Shown: positions 42,560 through 54,847 of the stretch, piece by piece
Layout of the letters: every line of letters begins with the position of its first letter
How positions within the stretch are numbered: the first letter of the stretch is position 1
From: Tenrec ecaudatus
Taxonomy: Eukaryota; Chordata; Mammalia; Afrosoricida; Tenrecidae
Length of the DNA stretch: 64,000 nucleotides
Assembly: GCF_050624435.1 (NCBI RefSeq)
Contig: NC_134530.1
Coordinates: forward strand, 145,492,721-145,556,720
Direction of reading: 5' to 3'
Notes under the pieces: generated by a model
The model's database searches: none
What the model was told of the DNA's origin: nothing
What the model saw: only the letters and a program-made list of their open reading frames with translations
Program-made: the position numbers and the translations under genes

Positions 42560-45264
42560 AGACATTTTTCACCCACCATGAAATTTCTGATGTTCCAGTG
42601 GTGTGGGAGATGTCAAGACCAAAAAGAAGGCACAACTCCTTCCTGATGGGCCTCTTTGGATTTTAGAGGAAATATACCCCTCGTTTTGGTGTGCTTCTCC
42701 ATCTGGCCCATTTACTAATTGACTCAAAAACTGCTAGTTTTGTGCAGTCCAGAACAAGGGCAGGCTCTAATACAAGTTCAAGATGCTTTGCAAGCCACTC
42801 TGCCACTTAGGCCATATGAGCAGCTGATCCACTGTTGCTTGAAGTGCCATTAGCTAATAGATATTCGGTTTGGAGTTTTGGGCAGACATATATTGGTGAA
42901 TCACAGTACAGACACTCAGGATTTTGAAGAAAATCTCTAACATCCTTTTCCAATAACCTCTCCTCTTTTGAGAAACAGCTTTTGGCTTGTTACTGGACCT
43001 TAGTGGAGACTAAAAGCCTCACAAAGAGCAACCAAGTCACCATGTGGCCTGAGCTGACAATCATGAACTTGGTGTTGTCTGACCCACAGAGTCATAAATT
43101 TAGGAGTGAACAACAGTACTTCATCAGTAAATGGAAATGGTGTATCTGAAATCATGCTCAAGCAGAACCTGAAGGTACGAGTAAGCTGTATGAAGAAATG
43201 TCCTATGGTATCCACTCCTGTCACTGTACCTTTTTTCTCCAAGTCTGCCTATGGCCTCTTGGAAAGATCCTTATGATTATTTGACTGAGGAAGACAATCA
43301 TGTGCTTTGTTTTCAGATAGTTCTGCACAATATGTAGACACCACTTATAAATGGACAGCAGCAGCAAAGCCTCTTTCAAGGACTGCCTTAAAGGAAAGTG
43401 GTAAAGGGAATTCCTCCCAATGGGCTGAACTTCTAAAAGGCACACTTGGTTGTTAATTTTGCTTAGAAAGAGAAATGGCCAAATGGGTGCCTTTACATTG
43501 ATTCATGGGCTGTGGTTGGTGGTTTGGCTGGATGACCAGGGACTTGGAAAGAGCATGGCTTATAAATTGGTGACAGGAAGTGTAGGGGAGAGGTTTGTGG
43601 ATACCTTTCTCTTAATGGCCAAAGAAATGAAGATACTTGTTGCTCATGTGGATGTTCACCAAGAGTACCTCTGCAGAAGACGATTTAAACAATCAGGTAG
43701 ATAGGATGACACATTCTCTGGGAACCAGTCATCCTCTTTCCACAAGCCACTCTTGTCATTATCCAATGGGTGCATGAACAAAGTGGCCATGGTGCCAGAA
43801 ATGGGGGTTATGCATGAGCTCAGAAACATGAACTTCCAGTAACCCAAGTTCACTTGGCAACCCCTGAGGGCCCAAACTTTCAGTAGCAGAAACCAACACT
43901 AAATATGGTAAATGGAACCATTCTTTGAGAAGATCAACCAGCAACCTGGTAGCAGTGTGAGTCCATAGGACCACTTGTACCATGAAAGGGGAAGCATTTG
44001 TTTTTGTTTTGTTTTTTACTATAATAAAATCTTGCTCTGGGTAAATATTTGCCTTCCTGCACTCAATGCTTCTACCTAATTACTTACAGAATACCTTATC
44101 CAGCAGCCTGGTATCCTACACAAAATTGTTTTGAATCAAAGGACTCACTTCTCAGCAAATGAAAGGTGGCAATGGGTCTATGCTCAAAGAATTTACTGGT
44201 CTTACTATGGTCCCAATAGTCCTGAAGCAGCTGGCCCTGTTTAACAATGGAATGGCCTTCTAAAGATACAATTACATTGTCAGTTAGGTACCAATACCTT
44301 GAAAAGTTGGGGAAATGTTTTCCAGTAGGCAGTGTAGACTCTATACCAATGTCCAATATATGGTGTTATTTTTCTGATAGGTAGGATTCATGACTCCAGG
44401 AACCAAGAGGTGGAAATGGGAGTGGCATCACTTGCATTATTTTTGCTTCTTTTTCCTGTGAATGTATGTTCTTCTAACATAGAGGTCTTACTTTCAAAGA
44501 AAGGAATACTCTCACCTGGAGACACAGCACAGATTCCATTGAACTTGAAGGTAAAACTGCCTATTGGCCTTTTGGGATCCTCATGCCTCTGGATCAAAAG
44601 GTAAATAACTGTATTATTATATCGAGTGGTGTGATTGATCCTGATTACCAAAGAGAAATTGGCTTGTTATTACAAAAGGGAAGCAAAGAAGAATATGTCT
44701 GGAATCCAGGAGATTCCTTCATTATCCCTTAGCACACCTACAACCTAGGATTAAAGTAAATGATAAAGTACAGCAACCCAATTCTGACCTTATTACCAAC
44801 GACTCAGCTTTAGGAATAAAAGTGTTGGTTATTTCACCAGACAAAAAACCATGACATCCTGGAGTACTTGCTGATGATAAAGGGAGTAGAATCGAAATTC
44901 AAGGATAGGAATTCTAGAATCCATAATTGTACTCATATGTAATATGTACATAGACCAAGAGGCAGTCTTTCAAACAGAATGGGTGGTGGAGAAAGAGTTC
45001 TAAATACCAAATATAGCTACATGATCAGTTGCAGAAATGAGGACTATAATTGTTATGAGTATTTACTCTATGAATGCACACAATAAATATTTTTGTTTCT
45101 TCTCTTATTGAATATAAGATGTAAGTGGCATTAATGTATTTTGGGTTATATGTGTGTTAGTTATATCATGTTAGATGTGAGTATGGCTTTACTATTACCT
45201 TTAGTTGGAAATTATATATTATTTAAGGTGACCTATATAGGTGCAAAGTTGACATTTTACAGAC
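42560..45264 (+). pseudogene. ERV-L-like pol remnant: RNase H, integrase, dUTPase-like region
   Basis: A degraded retroviral pol on the plus strand. Around 43480-43700 the RNase H C-terminal region is readable (MAKWVPL, then blocks ending in a HVDVHQ-type motif at about 43650-43665), followed by integrase N-terminal-type sequence around 43760-43900 and, at about 44400-44760, a dUTPase-like stretch (LSKKGILSPGDTAQIPLNLK, SGVIDPDYQREIGLLL). The order integrase-dUTPase is a known trait of ERV-L. No frame exceeds about 85 residues. A 3' LTR follows at 45265. A short RTE-like sliver lies at about 44905-44970. Confidence 0.6.
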
Positions 45265-46403
45265 TGTGATAATTAGGTTTTGTGTCAACTTGGCTAAGTC
45301 AGGATTTGGGTAATTCAGTCTTTCCCCATGACATGACCTAATATAAGTTAAACATCTCTGTGTTATTCTGCATTGTCTAGATAAACAAAACCAGTGATGC
45401 TCATGTATAATATATACTATATATGAAAGGTCTTTATATCAAGAAGCAGTTTTATATGGAGAAGGCATAGAATGTCAAGTATAACTCCAGTCCATGGGTC
45501 TGATTCTAGCTGGAGCTCTCTTTAGATTCATATAATTGCAGACTGATTAGGCAGAAGGTAAAGGGGAAAACAGGGAGATCATGGGCTGGTGGGTGCAAAT
45601 TTGTGTGGATCCAAGGTCAAAACTCAATGGGAACATGGCAAGATGTCAAAGTTCCCAGGATTAGTAGTCCATATGGGGCTTCCCCTGTAGGCAGATACCC
45701 GATCCAAGCAAGGAAGTAGGTGAAGGGTCAGAGAGGTCGCAGTGCCTCTCTTATAAAAAGCCACCCCTTCAACAAGGCAACATCAGATGTGACCTGATTA
45801 ATAGGTTGGACTTCATTCCTAGTTTCACACAGGTTCAAGTTTTGTGAAATCTAAACTCTAACCATCACATATTCAATGATGGCATCTGTTGTGAATAGTC
45901 AAAACAGTTATTGGAAACATATAGTGGATATTAGGGTTCTTCACTTCTTACTAGTATGAATCCTGCATCTGGTTCATTGATATCTGGTTCTTGAGACTTG
46001 AACCAACAGCCCACCATATTGCCTGAAATCCCTGGGAGCCATGACAACCGGACATCTGACTTGACAATGTTGGATTCACTCACTTCTTGAATTCACCACC
46101 AGATGTGGTCTTTCTCCTTTGTCTTCCTATAAGCTGGTATGTATTTTTGCTTTCTGGTTTGTCTTCTGCTTCCTGGTTTATCAGCCCTGGCTTCAACATG
46201 AGCCAGGAGAAGCCTCCTGATTAACCCCTGACCCACAGACTTGAACCTCATTGAATTTACCAACTTCTACAACTGTGTAAGCCCATTCTTGATATAAATT
46301 TCTAGGTATATGAGAGATATATAGATAGATGGATAGATAGATTTAGAAATAGATGTATATACGAGCATCACTGGTTTTCTTCTCTAGAGAAGCCAGCCTA
46401 ACA
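45265..46403 (+). mobile_element. 3' LTR of the ERV-L-like remnant, split by another LTR
   Basis: Starts TGTGATAATTAGGTTTTGTG (very like MLT2/ERV-L LTR starts, with GTGTCAACTTGGC) and ends TTCTCTAGAGAAGCCAGCCTAACA. The middle, 45359-45869, is an antisense LTR. A GATA-rich run lies at about 46318-46345. Confidence 0.6.
45359..45869 (-). mobile_element. Nested antisense LTR
   Basis: Starts TGTGTTATTCTGCATTGTCT and ends ACTCTAACCATCACA, inside a sense LTR. Flanks ATCTC and TATTC do not agree, so the exact ends or the TSD have decayed. Confidence 0.5.
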
Positions 46404-46738
46404 CTCCCAGAAATCCCTATATTTGGTATATATTCTAGAAAAGAAAACTAAAAGCACTGCTAATTCCATATGGTTGTTGGCTTCTACTAGATAATATCAG
46501 AGAGGAGTTCACATTATTTTGTTAAAGGCACTAGGTTGTATGGATCATAACAAGTTATTGATCACTTCACAAAGAATGGGAATTTCAGAATCCTTAATTG
46601 TGCTCATGTGGAATCTGCATACAGACCAGGAGAGTGTTTTTTTTTTAAACAGAATAAGGGACTATTTTGTGACTACAGTCAGAGAAATTGTGTATGCAGA
46701 TTGTGTCCTTTCACCAGTTGCTTAATCTGTATGCTAAA
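46404..46738 (+). pseudogene. RTE reverse-transcriptase fragment (plus copy)
   Basis: Plus-strand translation gives VLMWNLHTDQES and VYADCVLSPVA, the RTE block equivalent to DYNKLW...LRRM...DQEA...QGC in the other copies, with mutations. It continues after the LTR at 46739 and after the old L1, ending at 53703. Confidence 0.65.
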
Positions 46739-47146
46739 TGTGTTAGGCCAGGCTAACTAGAGAAATAAATCCAGTGACTACCCATGTATGTATAAGAAAG
46801 GGCTTTATATTAAAAAATAATTATACATCAAGCAAGCATCCTGGCCTAGTCCAATTAAAGTTCATGCATCTGATACCAGGCCATGAATCACCCTTCAGAC
46901 TCCTGCAGCCACATGAAATGATGCAGAAGGCAGGAATATCACAAGTTGGTGGGTACAGAGTCATGTGGATCCAATTACGGTGTAACATTGCAGGGCTCTG
47001 GCCACAATCAGGGTCAGCCAGGAGGAAGGTGAAGGCAAAGAATGAAGAGGAGGTTCACAGGGCCCTCCTTATAAGAAGGCCACACCTGCAAGGAGGCACC
47101 ATCAGGAAGTGACCTGATTGACAGGTTGAATATCATACCACCCCTA
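46739..47146 (-). mobile_element. Antisense LTR inserted in RTE
   Basis: Starts TGTGTTAGGCCAGGCTAACT, AGAGAAATAAATCCAGTGAC and ends near TATCATACCACCCCTACA. It contains the AAATGATGCAGAAGGCAGGA and GTCATGTGGATCCAATTACG blocks of the family. The right boundary is approximate. Confidence 0.6.
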
Positions 47147-47815
47147 CATTTTTATATAGCTTCAAGTTTACATGAAATTAGTTGTTCTTCAAACAACTAA
47201 TTCGAGGAACTAGACAACAAGGAAAGGCATGAAATCAGAATTGGAGAAAGACTCATTAACAATCTGTGATATGCAGAAGACACACCTTTCTTGCTGAAAT
47301 AGAAGAGGACCCAACGAAATTACAATTGAAACTCAAAGACTACAAATTTCAGGGTGGATTATATTTTTTCAAGCCTAAAGAAAACAAAAAGCTTCACAGC
47401 TGAACCAATGAGCAATATTAATATAAACAGCAAGAATTGAAGTTGTCACGATTTTTATTTCCCTTAGATTTGTAATCAATGACTGTGGAAGCAGCAGTCA
47501 AGAAACCATATTGCATGAGTAAAACCTCCTGCAAAAGGTCTCTTCAGTGTGCTCACAATCACAGATGTCACCCATGGAGTAAGGTTCACCTGACCGAAGC
47601 CATTATATCTTCAATCAAGTCATATGCATGCAAAGTTGAACAATAAGGAAGACTGAAGAAGAATGAATGCTTCTGAGCTACGGTATTGGTGATGAATATT
47701 GAGTAGACATGGACTTAGAGAAGAATAAACAAATCTGTCTTGGAAGAAGTACAGCCAGAAGCCTCCTCAGAATTAATTTAGTGAGATTTCTAGCAAAAGA
47801 TGGCATCTTAGATAT
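47147..47815 (+). pseudogene. RTE plus copy continued
   Basis: From about 47205: GGAGAAAGACTCATTAACAA, TGTGATATGCAGAAGACACA (AD(D)-type region), GGAAGCAGCAGTCAAGAAAC and CTTGGAAGAAGTACAGCCAG. These are successive blocks of the RTE ORF C-terminal half. It breaks at about 47815 where the old L1 begins; the RTE 3' end reappears at 53459. Confidence 0.65.
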
Positions 47816-48631
47816 ACATGTCACACAATCCTCTTCAACAAAGAGAGAAAACAGAGACAAAAAATCTGAAGATCAGAAGTTCTGAAGGAATGAAAAATAA
47901 GTGAGCTAAATACCAACTGAGAAAATTTAATGGGTGACCCCACAGGAAGAGATTAAGAAGAAGAGTGGACTCTCATCTTGCCAACATTGCCAGCCATAAG
48001 CTGGGCAGTCCTCCAAAGTGGAGCAGTTCCTGGAAAGTACAACCATGAGAAAAGTGGGCCAGCCACTTGCTCTTCATGCCTGCTGATAGAAAGAAGGGAT
48101 ATTCACGATTCAATCTAACCCACCTCAAGGTGAGTTGCACGCCTTTATCCACACTATCAAGACAGTGTGTACACTGTAAGGTGAGAAGGGGTTAACCTTA
48201 AAGAACTGCTGCACAGGAATCAAATGTGAAAGCCCCAGGCTTAGAGATATTACAAACCACTGTTTTAGATCACAACACTATAAAATTAGAAATCAACAGT
48301 AGGGTGATCCAGGGGGGAAAGCAAACACATGGAAATTGAACAACATTCTAATTAAAAACTACTGGGTAATAAAAGAAACAAGCAATGACCATTTTTAATT
48401 CCCTGATTCAACCAAGAACAAAAATACAACATACCAAATATACCAAAACCATTAGGAAACGTGAAAAACATTAGTCAGAGGGCAATGTATAGTAATGCAG
48501 AAATAAAAAGAAGGAATAAAAATCAGCACCTACACCCAACATCTTCAACTATTAGAACAAGAGTAGGAAAATAAAAATCATCACAAGAAGAAAAGAAATA
48601 ATAAAATTTAGAGGAGAAATAAATGAACCAG

Positions 48632-48682
48632 TGTGTTAGACAGGGTTATATTGACAAACAAAACCAGCACACTATAGATGGT

Positions 48683-48723
<41 letters not shown>

Positions 48724-49238
48724 GGATTTATGCAGCAAAAATGAATATAATAGCTAATTCTTTCACACAGTACAGAGGACTCAATTAAACTCGCTTTCAT
48801 GGACCAGTTAATATACTGAAGGTCCTTCATCTCATTCAGGCTGCCGGTCCAAGGTCAAGGAATCAGAAAGCAGATTCTGCCCTTAGACAAAATAGGCAAG
48901 GTGGGGCAGCAAGAGTCAGGGGCACCAGAAGCTTAGCAAAGCAGGCCCTGATGGGATCTTGAACTCAAGCAGTGTAATGAAGCAGGTCTTGAAGGAGCCT
49001 CAAGCTCTAGTGACATGATCCACGGGTTGGCTAAGCCCACAGGTAGTACAGCACACAGTTGAGGCAAAGAACTAGCTCAAACAGCAGCACACTGATCCAA
49101 TCACCCGGGAGGAAGAGAGATGGGGAGCCAACCTGCAGAAAGCATTTATCTTGATTGCTCTCCAATCAAGCTGCAACCCAATTAAACTCTGCCTATATGT
49201 TCACATGGAGGTCTAGTTGGCACAATAAACCTATCACA
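48632..49238 (-). mobile_element. Solo LTR with exact 5-bp TSD (ACCAG)
   Basis: A 607-bp block starts TGTGTTAGACAGGGTTATAT and ends GGCACAATAAACCTATCACA. ACCAG lies on both sides (48627-48631 and 49239-49243). A (GATA)n run occupies 48682-48723. Confidence 0.75.
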
Positions 49239-49717
49239 ACCAGTAAACAGAAAATCAATAGAAAAAAATGCCAATTAAGACAAGAAGCTGGTTCTTGGAA
49301 AGGATTACAAATTGACAAACCACTGGTATATTCAACAAAGGAAAAGGAGAAGGTGGAAATAGCATGAATAAGAAACAAAAAGGATGACATCACAACAGAA
49401 TCAAATAAGCAAAAAGAAATAACAGAATATCATGAAAAACTTTACCCAACAAATTTGAAAGCTAGAAGAAATAAACAAATTTCTTGAGATACACTATCTA
49501 CCTAAATTAACACAGAATGGTATAGAAAATCTCAGCAGACCCTTAGCAAAAAAAATAAATCTGTCAGATCACTTAAAAACTCCTAACAACCAAGTCCAGG
49601 ACAAGATGGCTGAATTCTACCAAGCATTCGGAGAAGAGCAAACACAAATTCTACACAAACTGTTCCTGAATATAGAAAAAGAATGCAAACTCCTGGACAT
49701 ATTTTATGAAGTGAGCA

Positions 49718-50219
49718 TGTGTTAGTCCTAGTAGACTAGAGAAACAAATCCAGGGAGACACACATGTATAAGAAAGAGCTTTATATAAAGAGTAATTGTA
49801 CGTTAAGAAAACATCCTAGCCCAGTTCATCTCAAGCCCTTAAGTCCAATGCTAGCCAATATGTCTGATACCAATCTATAAAGTCCTCTTCAGACTCATGA
49901 AATATATGCAATGATGCCAAATGCAGGAAGATCACAGGTCAGTGGGTGGGAATTCTCATGGATTCAATGGCGTTGTAAGCATCTCAGTGCTGCCAGGGGG
50001 CTCCAAAGACTTCCTCCAGCTCAGGGCATTAGCGTAGTTCCTTGTGTCTTGTCAGCTGTAATGTCTCCCAAGTAGTAAGTCTGCATCCTGTCTCCAGTGA
50101 GCTAGTTATCTCCTTAGCGCCTTCAAATGAGGTTATCAAGCTACGACCTGACAGACAGGTTAGACCCCACCCTTTCACTCTGAAGTCACAAATTGACACC
50201 AGATTATATAACTGCCACA
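49718..50219 (-). mobile_element. Antisense LTR in old L1
   Basis: Starts TGTGTTAGTCCTAGTAGACT and ends TTATATAACTGCCACA, the reverse complement pattern of the LTR at 26822-27307. Flanks GAGCA and AAGTA agree at 3 of 5 bases; L1 ORF2 reads across. Confidence 0.65.
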
Positions 50220-50529
50220 AAGTATAACCCTAATACCAAAACTAGACAAAGACATTGCCAGAATGGAAAATTAGAGATCAATATCATTTATGAATATAGA
50301 TAAACAATTCTCAACAAAATGCTAGCCAATAAGATCCAAAATCACATAAACAATAATACAACATGATGAACTTGGATTCATAACTAGTACAAAAGGGTTC
50401 TGCCCCATTTTTAAGTTAAAGCAATTCACCATATAAGTAAAATAAAGCAAAAGAATTATATGATCCTATCAACTGATGCAGAAAAGGCATTTAACAAAAT
50501 CCAACATCCATTCTTGCTAAAAATTCTCA

Positions 50530-51520
50530 GTAAAATAGGGAAGGGAAATAGGAAATTTGGAGCTATCTAAGGGGAGTGATAGGCAGATAAAAACATAGAT
50601 CCAGGGAAGGATTTGGGGCTCATGCTCTATCCTAGCTCCAATTTTTTTAAGAGCAATTAGTTCTTATAACATGGCCCTGCTCAATACTTGCCATCATGAA
50701 GGAAACACAGAAGATAGGGGAGGGGTGCTATAACAAAATGTGGTGGAAATATTAGATGTGCCGGATATCAGAACCTTCTGAGCTCTTAAAGGCTTGTTTT
50801 CAAACAAGCAGCATCTATGTGAGATATCAATTAAGTCCACATGGGAAAAGCATACCAACATCCATGATCCAAGGATTGCAAACAATATAATACCAACCCA
50901 AAGAAGGGAATCATATCAAATCTTAAATTGTGAAATTCTGGTGTGCAGAAAGCTATGGATGAGAGTGGAAGCCCAAGATGCATTTTTGAGATCTACACAG
51001 AAAATAAACCTCCAGTGATTTCCCTCTAACCATAATTGAGGAATGAGAATAAGTTGGTAATTTAACAGAAAGTGTTGGATAGATGACTTTAGGAGAGCAA
51101 ACTGACAAACCTGATTTGAAAGGTTAAATTTTTGTCACCTGATCTCCGCTCTGATGCATTTTGGACCTGATGTGGTTTTCAATATTTTCTAGGTTTTGTT
51201 TTGTTTTATATTGGGGGTTTTCTCTGATGTATTTTGTAACTATGGGAGTCTTCTTGAATCTTTGTTATGTGTTTTTATGTTTTTAAGTATAAGAAGCCCA
51301 GGAATAATTAACTATAGAGACAACAAGTAGAATAAGTATTCTTGGGAGCTACAGTCTGGGAGGGGATAGGGGAGCTGATATCAAACAGTTCAAGAAGGAA
51401 GAAAATGTTTTGAAACTGATTGTGGTAGCATTGTGCAATACTGGTTGATGTGACTGAACTATGGAATGGTATGATATCTGCATTAGCTCCCAATAAAATG
51501 GTTTTGAAATAAATAAAGAC
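50530..51520 (+). mobile_element. Older L1 3' UTR inserted in old L1
   Basis: Sense L1 3' UTR with one repeat unit (about 50690-50900: CTTAAAGGCTTG, AAACAAGCAGCATCTATGTG, GTCCACATGGGAAAAGCATA), the GGAGCTGATATCAAACAGTT block, and a diverged tail ending AATAAAATGGTTT. It represents an older subfamily of the same L1 lineage. Confidence 0.65.
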
Positions 51521-51952
51521 CATCTACACAAACTAGCAGCCCATTTTATAATAAATGGGACAAAACTGAAAAAGGCATTTAACTAGTGAATCAAAACCAG
51601 ACAAGGATGGTCTTTATCACCACTCTAATTCAATATCATGCTGAAAATCTTAGCCAGAGCTATTAGATAGCAACAACAAAAAAAGTCAAAGACATACAAA
51701 TTGGTAGAGAAAAAGCTAAAATCTATTTTTAGATTATTTGATTCTATATGTTGAAAACCCCAAAACTGAATTTTAAAATTGTTGGAAATAATTGAAAACT
51801 TTGGCAACATGGCAGGGTCCAAGATCAACATTCAAAAATCATCAGAGACTTGTCTACAAGGAAGAGAGCCCAGAAAAGGAACTTAAGTACACAGTACCTT
51901 TTGCAATAACCACACAACTTAGGAACAAACCTAATGATAGAAACAAAAGACT

Positions 51953-52001
51953 GTGGATTGTGATAAGTTGTATGAGCCCTTAATAAAATGATTTTTTTTA
52001 A
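51953..52001 (+). mobile_element. 49-bp L1 3' tip insertion with TSD
   Basis: GTGGATTGTGATAAGTTGTA, GAGCCCTTAATAAAATG plus an A/T tail, and nothing else of L1. The flanks AGAAACAAAAGACT (51939-51952) and AGAGACAAAAGACT (52002-52015) agree at 13 of 14 bases. An extreme 5' truncation. Confidence 0.75.
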
Positions 52002-53154
52002 AGAGACAAAAGACTTGAACACAGAAAACTACTAAATATTAGTACAATAAACTAAAAGAGTTCCACATAATTTGAAAAACATTCCATGTTCATGGCTAGG
52101 AAGACTTAACATTGTGAAAATATCAATACTGCCCAAATAAGTCTATAAATATATTGCAATTCTGATCTACCTCCCAGAATCATTCTTTAAAGAAATGGGA
52201 AGTTAATCAGCAATTCTGTATGGGAAAGAAAGAGAACAGGATTAGTGAAACACTAACGAGGGGGCCGATCATTTCCTGATCTCAAAACCTACCACACAGT
52301 TAGAGTAGTCCAAACAGCCTGGTACTGGTAAAGTGCCAGATATGCACAACAACGGAACAGAATAAAGAACCAACAAATGAATCCATTCACCTACAGAAAG
52401 CTGATTCTTGACAAAATGCCCAAATACATTAAATGGGATAGAGAGTCTTTTTAACAAATGGTGCTGGAAAAACTGGATTCCTATTTACAGAAAAATAAAA
52501 CAAGGCCCATATCTCACTCCATTACAAAAACAAACAAATAAACAAAACAAAAAAACTCAAGCTGGATTAAAGACCTAAATGTAAAACCTAGAACTATAGA
52601 GAATATTAATGAAAAAATAAGGAAAATTTAGGGCCCTAATTTCTTGCAAATAAACACTACCAAACATAGTAAATAATACACAGATAGCAGAAGAAAAATA
52701 TATGACTGGTATCTCCTACAAACAAGATGTTTATGTACATCAAAGATTTCAGACGTGCTGTAGGCAGCTAACTTGAGTAAGCATTTGCACTGCCAGATTC
52801 ATCCCAGCAGTAGTCACAATAGCAAGAAATAAAAACAAGTTCAATGTTCATCAGTGGAAGAATGGGTAAACTGGTACAAACACGCAATGGAATATATTTA
52901 CATCATTAAAGAATAATGCTGAAACTGTCAAACCCCTCGTGACATGGATGGATTTGGAAGACATTATGCTGAGTGAAGTAGGCCAATCCCAAAGGGACAA
53001 ATATTATATGAGATCATTATAAAAGAAAAAGATAAAGGTTTTTCACATCAAAATAAATGGACTTTATTGGTTACCAGGGATGTAAGGGAAAGGGAGAGGA
53101 GGAAAAGCAATGAGCTAGAAGGTTGACAGGCATTACTTAATGTGAAACAAAACA

Positions 53155-53310
53155 AAACAAATTCACTGTTATTGAATTGATTCCAACTCATGGTTACCCT
53201 ACAGGAGGGGAATAGAAAGCCTCATTCTTCTCCCATGGAGCAGGTGTGGTTTCAAACTGCTGACCTTGTGGTTGGTAACCCAACTTATAACCACCAGGGA
53301 AAATCATATT
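53155..53310 (-). mobile_element. AfroSINE, near complete
   Basis: Antisense order: GTTATTGAATTGATTCCAAC, TCATGGTTACCCTACAGG, TCTTCTCCCATGGAGCAGG, TTTCAAACTGCTGACC, GTGGTTGGTAACCCAACTTA, ACCACCAGGG. This is an RTE-like tail followed by a tRNA-like head (B-box-like TTTCAAACTGC). It inserted into the 3' UTR of the old L1. Confidence 0.8.
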
Positions 53311-53458
53311 CTACAAGAGGAAAAAGAGAGGGGGGAAATGGGGTTGCGGAGATAGAGAAAGCTTTTGCGAGGTTTGTTAAGTTGTTAAAACTGTTGAATA
53401 CAAAAATGATAAGAAATGTAAACCCCCAATTCATAATAAAAACTTTAAAAAGAAGTAA

Positions 53459-53703
53459 GGAGGCTAGGCATCCTTTAGACATGTTATCAGAAGGGACCAG
53501 TCCCTGGAGAAAGACGTCATGCTTGGTAAACTAAAGGGTGAGAGAAAGAGGAAAGAGACCCTCTGTAAGATGGGTTGACAGAGTGGCAGCAACAATGGAA
53601 TTACACATAACAATGACTGTGAAGATGGTGGAGGGCAAGGCGGTGCTTCACTCCATTGGACATGCAGTTGCTATGAGTCAGAACCTATCAGTAACAACAC
53701 CTC
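53459..53703 (+). pseudogene. RTE plus copy: C terminus and 3' end
   Basis: The frame reads HPLDMLSEGTSPWRKTSCLV and then SVRWVDRVAATMELHI with a shift, the typical RTE C terminus, and ends GCAGTTGCTATGAGTCAGAA plus an AACAACA-like tail. It closes the copy opened at 46404. Confidence 0.75.
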
Positions 53704-54461
53704 CAGCAATGTGTTAAATTTTGGTGAGAACAAACATTTTCCTTAAGAAAACATTCTTAATATTTCAACATTAAGTAAAATGTTAGCTATAGTGTTTTAA
53801 TAGCTGCCCTCTATCATGTTATAAAAATTATTTTTATAACTGGTTTATGATAATTTTAACATGATTGGATATTGGAACAGTATTAAATACTTTTACTTTC
53901 AGCTACTGGTACCAAAATTTCATGATTTTCTTCTCTATCATGTAGTTGTTTTTTTTAAGTTAAAGCAACCTCACATGCTTGAAATAAACCACTGGTGATA
54001 TGTATCATGCTTTTTAAATATAGGTTTATATATTGCTCTAATAAGTTAAGCAATCATTTGAGTATGTTTATAATGATTGGTGCCTAGTGTGTCTTCTCTT
54101 CTTTTCTTGGTCAAATTTATTATAAGGATTATGCTAACTTCATAAATCAAATTGTAATGGATTCCTTGCTCTATTTTCTGAAGGTTTGTGCAATAGTAAT
54201 ATTGTTTCATCCTTAAATATTTGTTAGAATTTACCAGTGAAACCAAATCTGATGCTTTATTTCTGGGAATGTTTTCAGTTATAAATTTAATTTCTTTAAT
54301 ATAATAATCATTAAATGAGTTCTTTATTTGAATTTTACTTTGATTCTTTGGAAAAACAACTTGTAAATTGCCCCCTAGGACTTGAGGAGTTACCATTACT
54401 CTAGTTTTATAACACAGAGGACTTGTAACTTTCTTCTAGGTTGGTTGACAAGTCCTGGGAA
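53704..54461 (-). pseudogene. Old L1 ORF2 fragment, minus strand
   Basis: The minus-strand frame 54046-54396 contains FNDYYIKEIKFITENIPRNK, ASDLVSLVNSNKYL and IHYNLIYEVSIILI, equivalent to EEIDKAIKELPTKKTPGPDG...NFFYEASITLIPKP in copy 2, with the catalytic-region prolines lost. Very diverged AT-rich sequence continues toward 53704. Confidence 0.55.
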
Positions 54462-54466
54462 AGCTG

Positions 54467-54793
54467 TGTGTTAGACCGGGTTAACTAGAGAAACAAATTG
54501 AGAGATACTCCTATATGTATAAGAAAGAGTTTTATATCAAAGAGTAATTATTTATTAAGAAAGTATTCCAGCCCAGTCCAGATCAAGTCCATAAGTCTGA
54601 TATTAGACCATAAGTCTGATACTAATCCATAATGCCTCTTCAGACTCATGCAGCACATGCAATGATGCAAAATGCAGGAAGATCAAAGGCCAGTGGGTGC
54701 AAAGTCTTATAGCTCCAGTGGTGGTGGAAGCATCTACAAGGCTCTTGCAAGTCTCAGTGTGGCTCCATGGGGCTTTTCAACAGGAAGGGGAAA

Positions 54794-54847
<54 letters not shown>

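Larger units (their letters stand above)
47816..53458 (+). mobile_element. Old plus-strand L1, multiply interrupted
   Basis: An L1 lying inside the plus-strand RTE. About 47850-48255 is unassigned. ORF2 is readable from 48256 (SDHNTIKLEINS), 49240-49717, 50230-50530 (PINRCRKGI-like, HPFLLK), 51521-51952 and 52016-53000 ([25 protein letters not shown]), ending with a short 3' UTR and tail (TTGAATACAAAAATGATAAG, AATAAAAACTTTAAAAA). Insertions: LTRs 48632-49238 and 49718-50219, L1 3' UTR 50530-51520, a 49-bp L1 tip, and an AfroSINE. CTTAGATATACATGTCA and CTTTAGACATGTTATCA at its edges may be a decayed TSD. Confidence 0.65.

Noticed and set aside
45359..45869. Clean TSD for the nested LTR
   Set aside because: Flanks ATCTC and TATTC do not match, so nesting is inferred only from orientation and boundaries.
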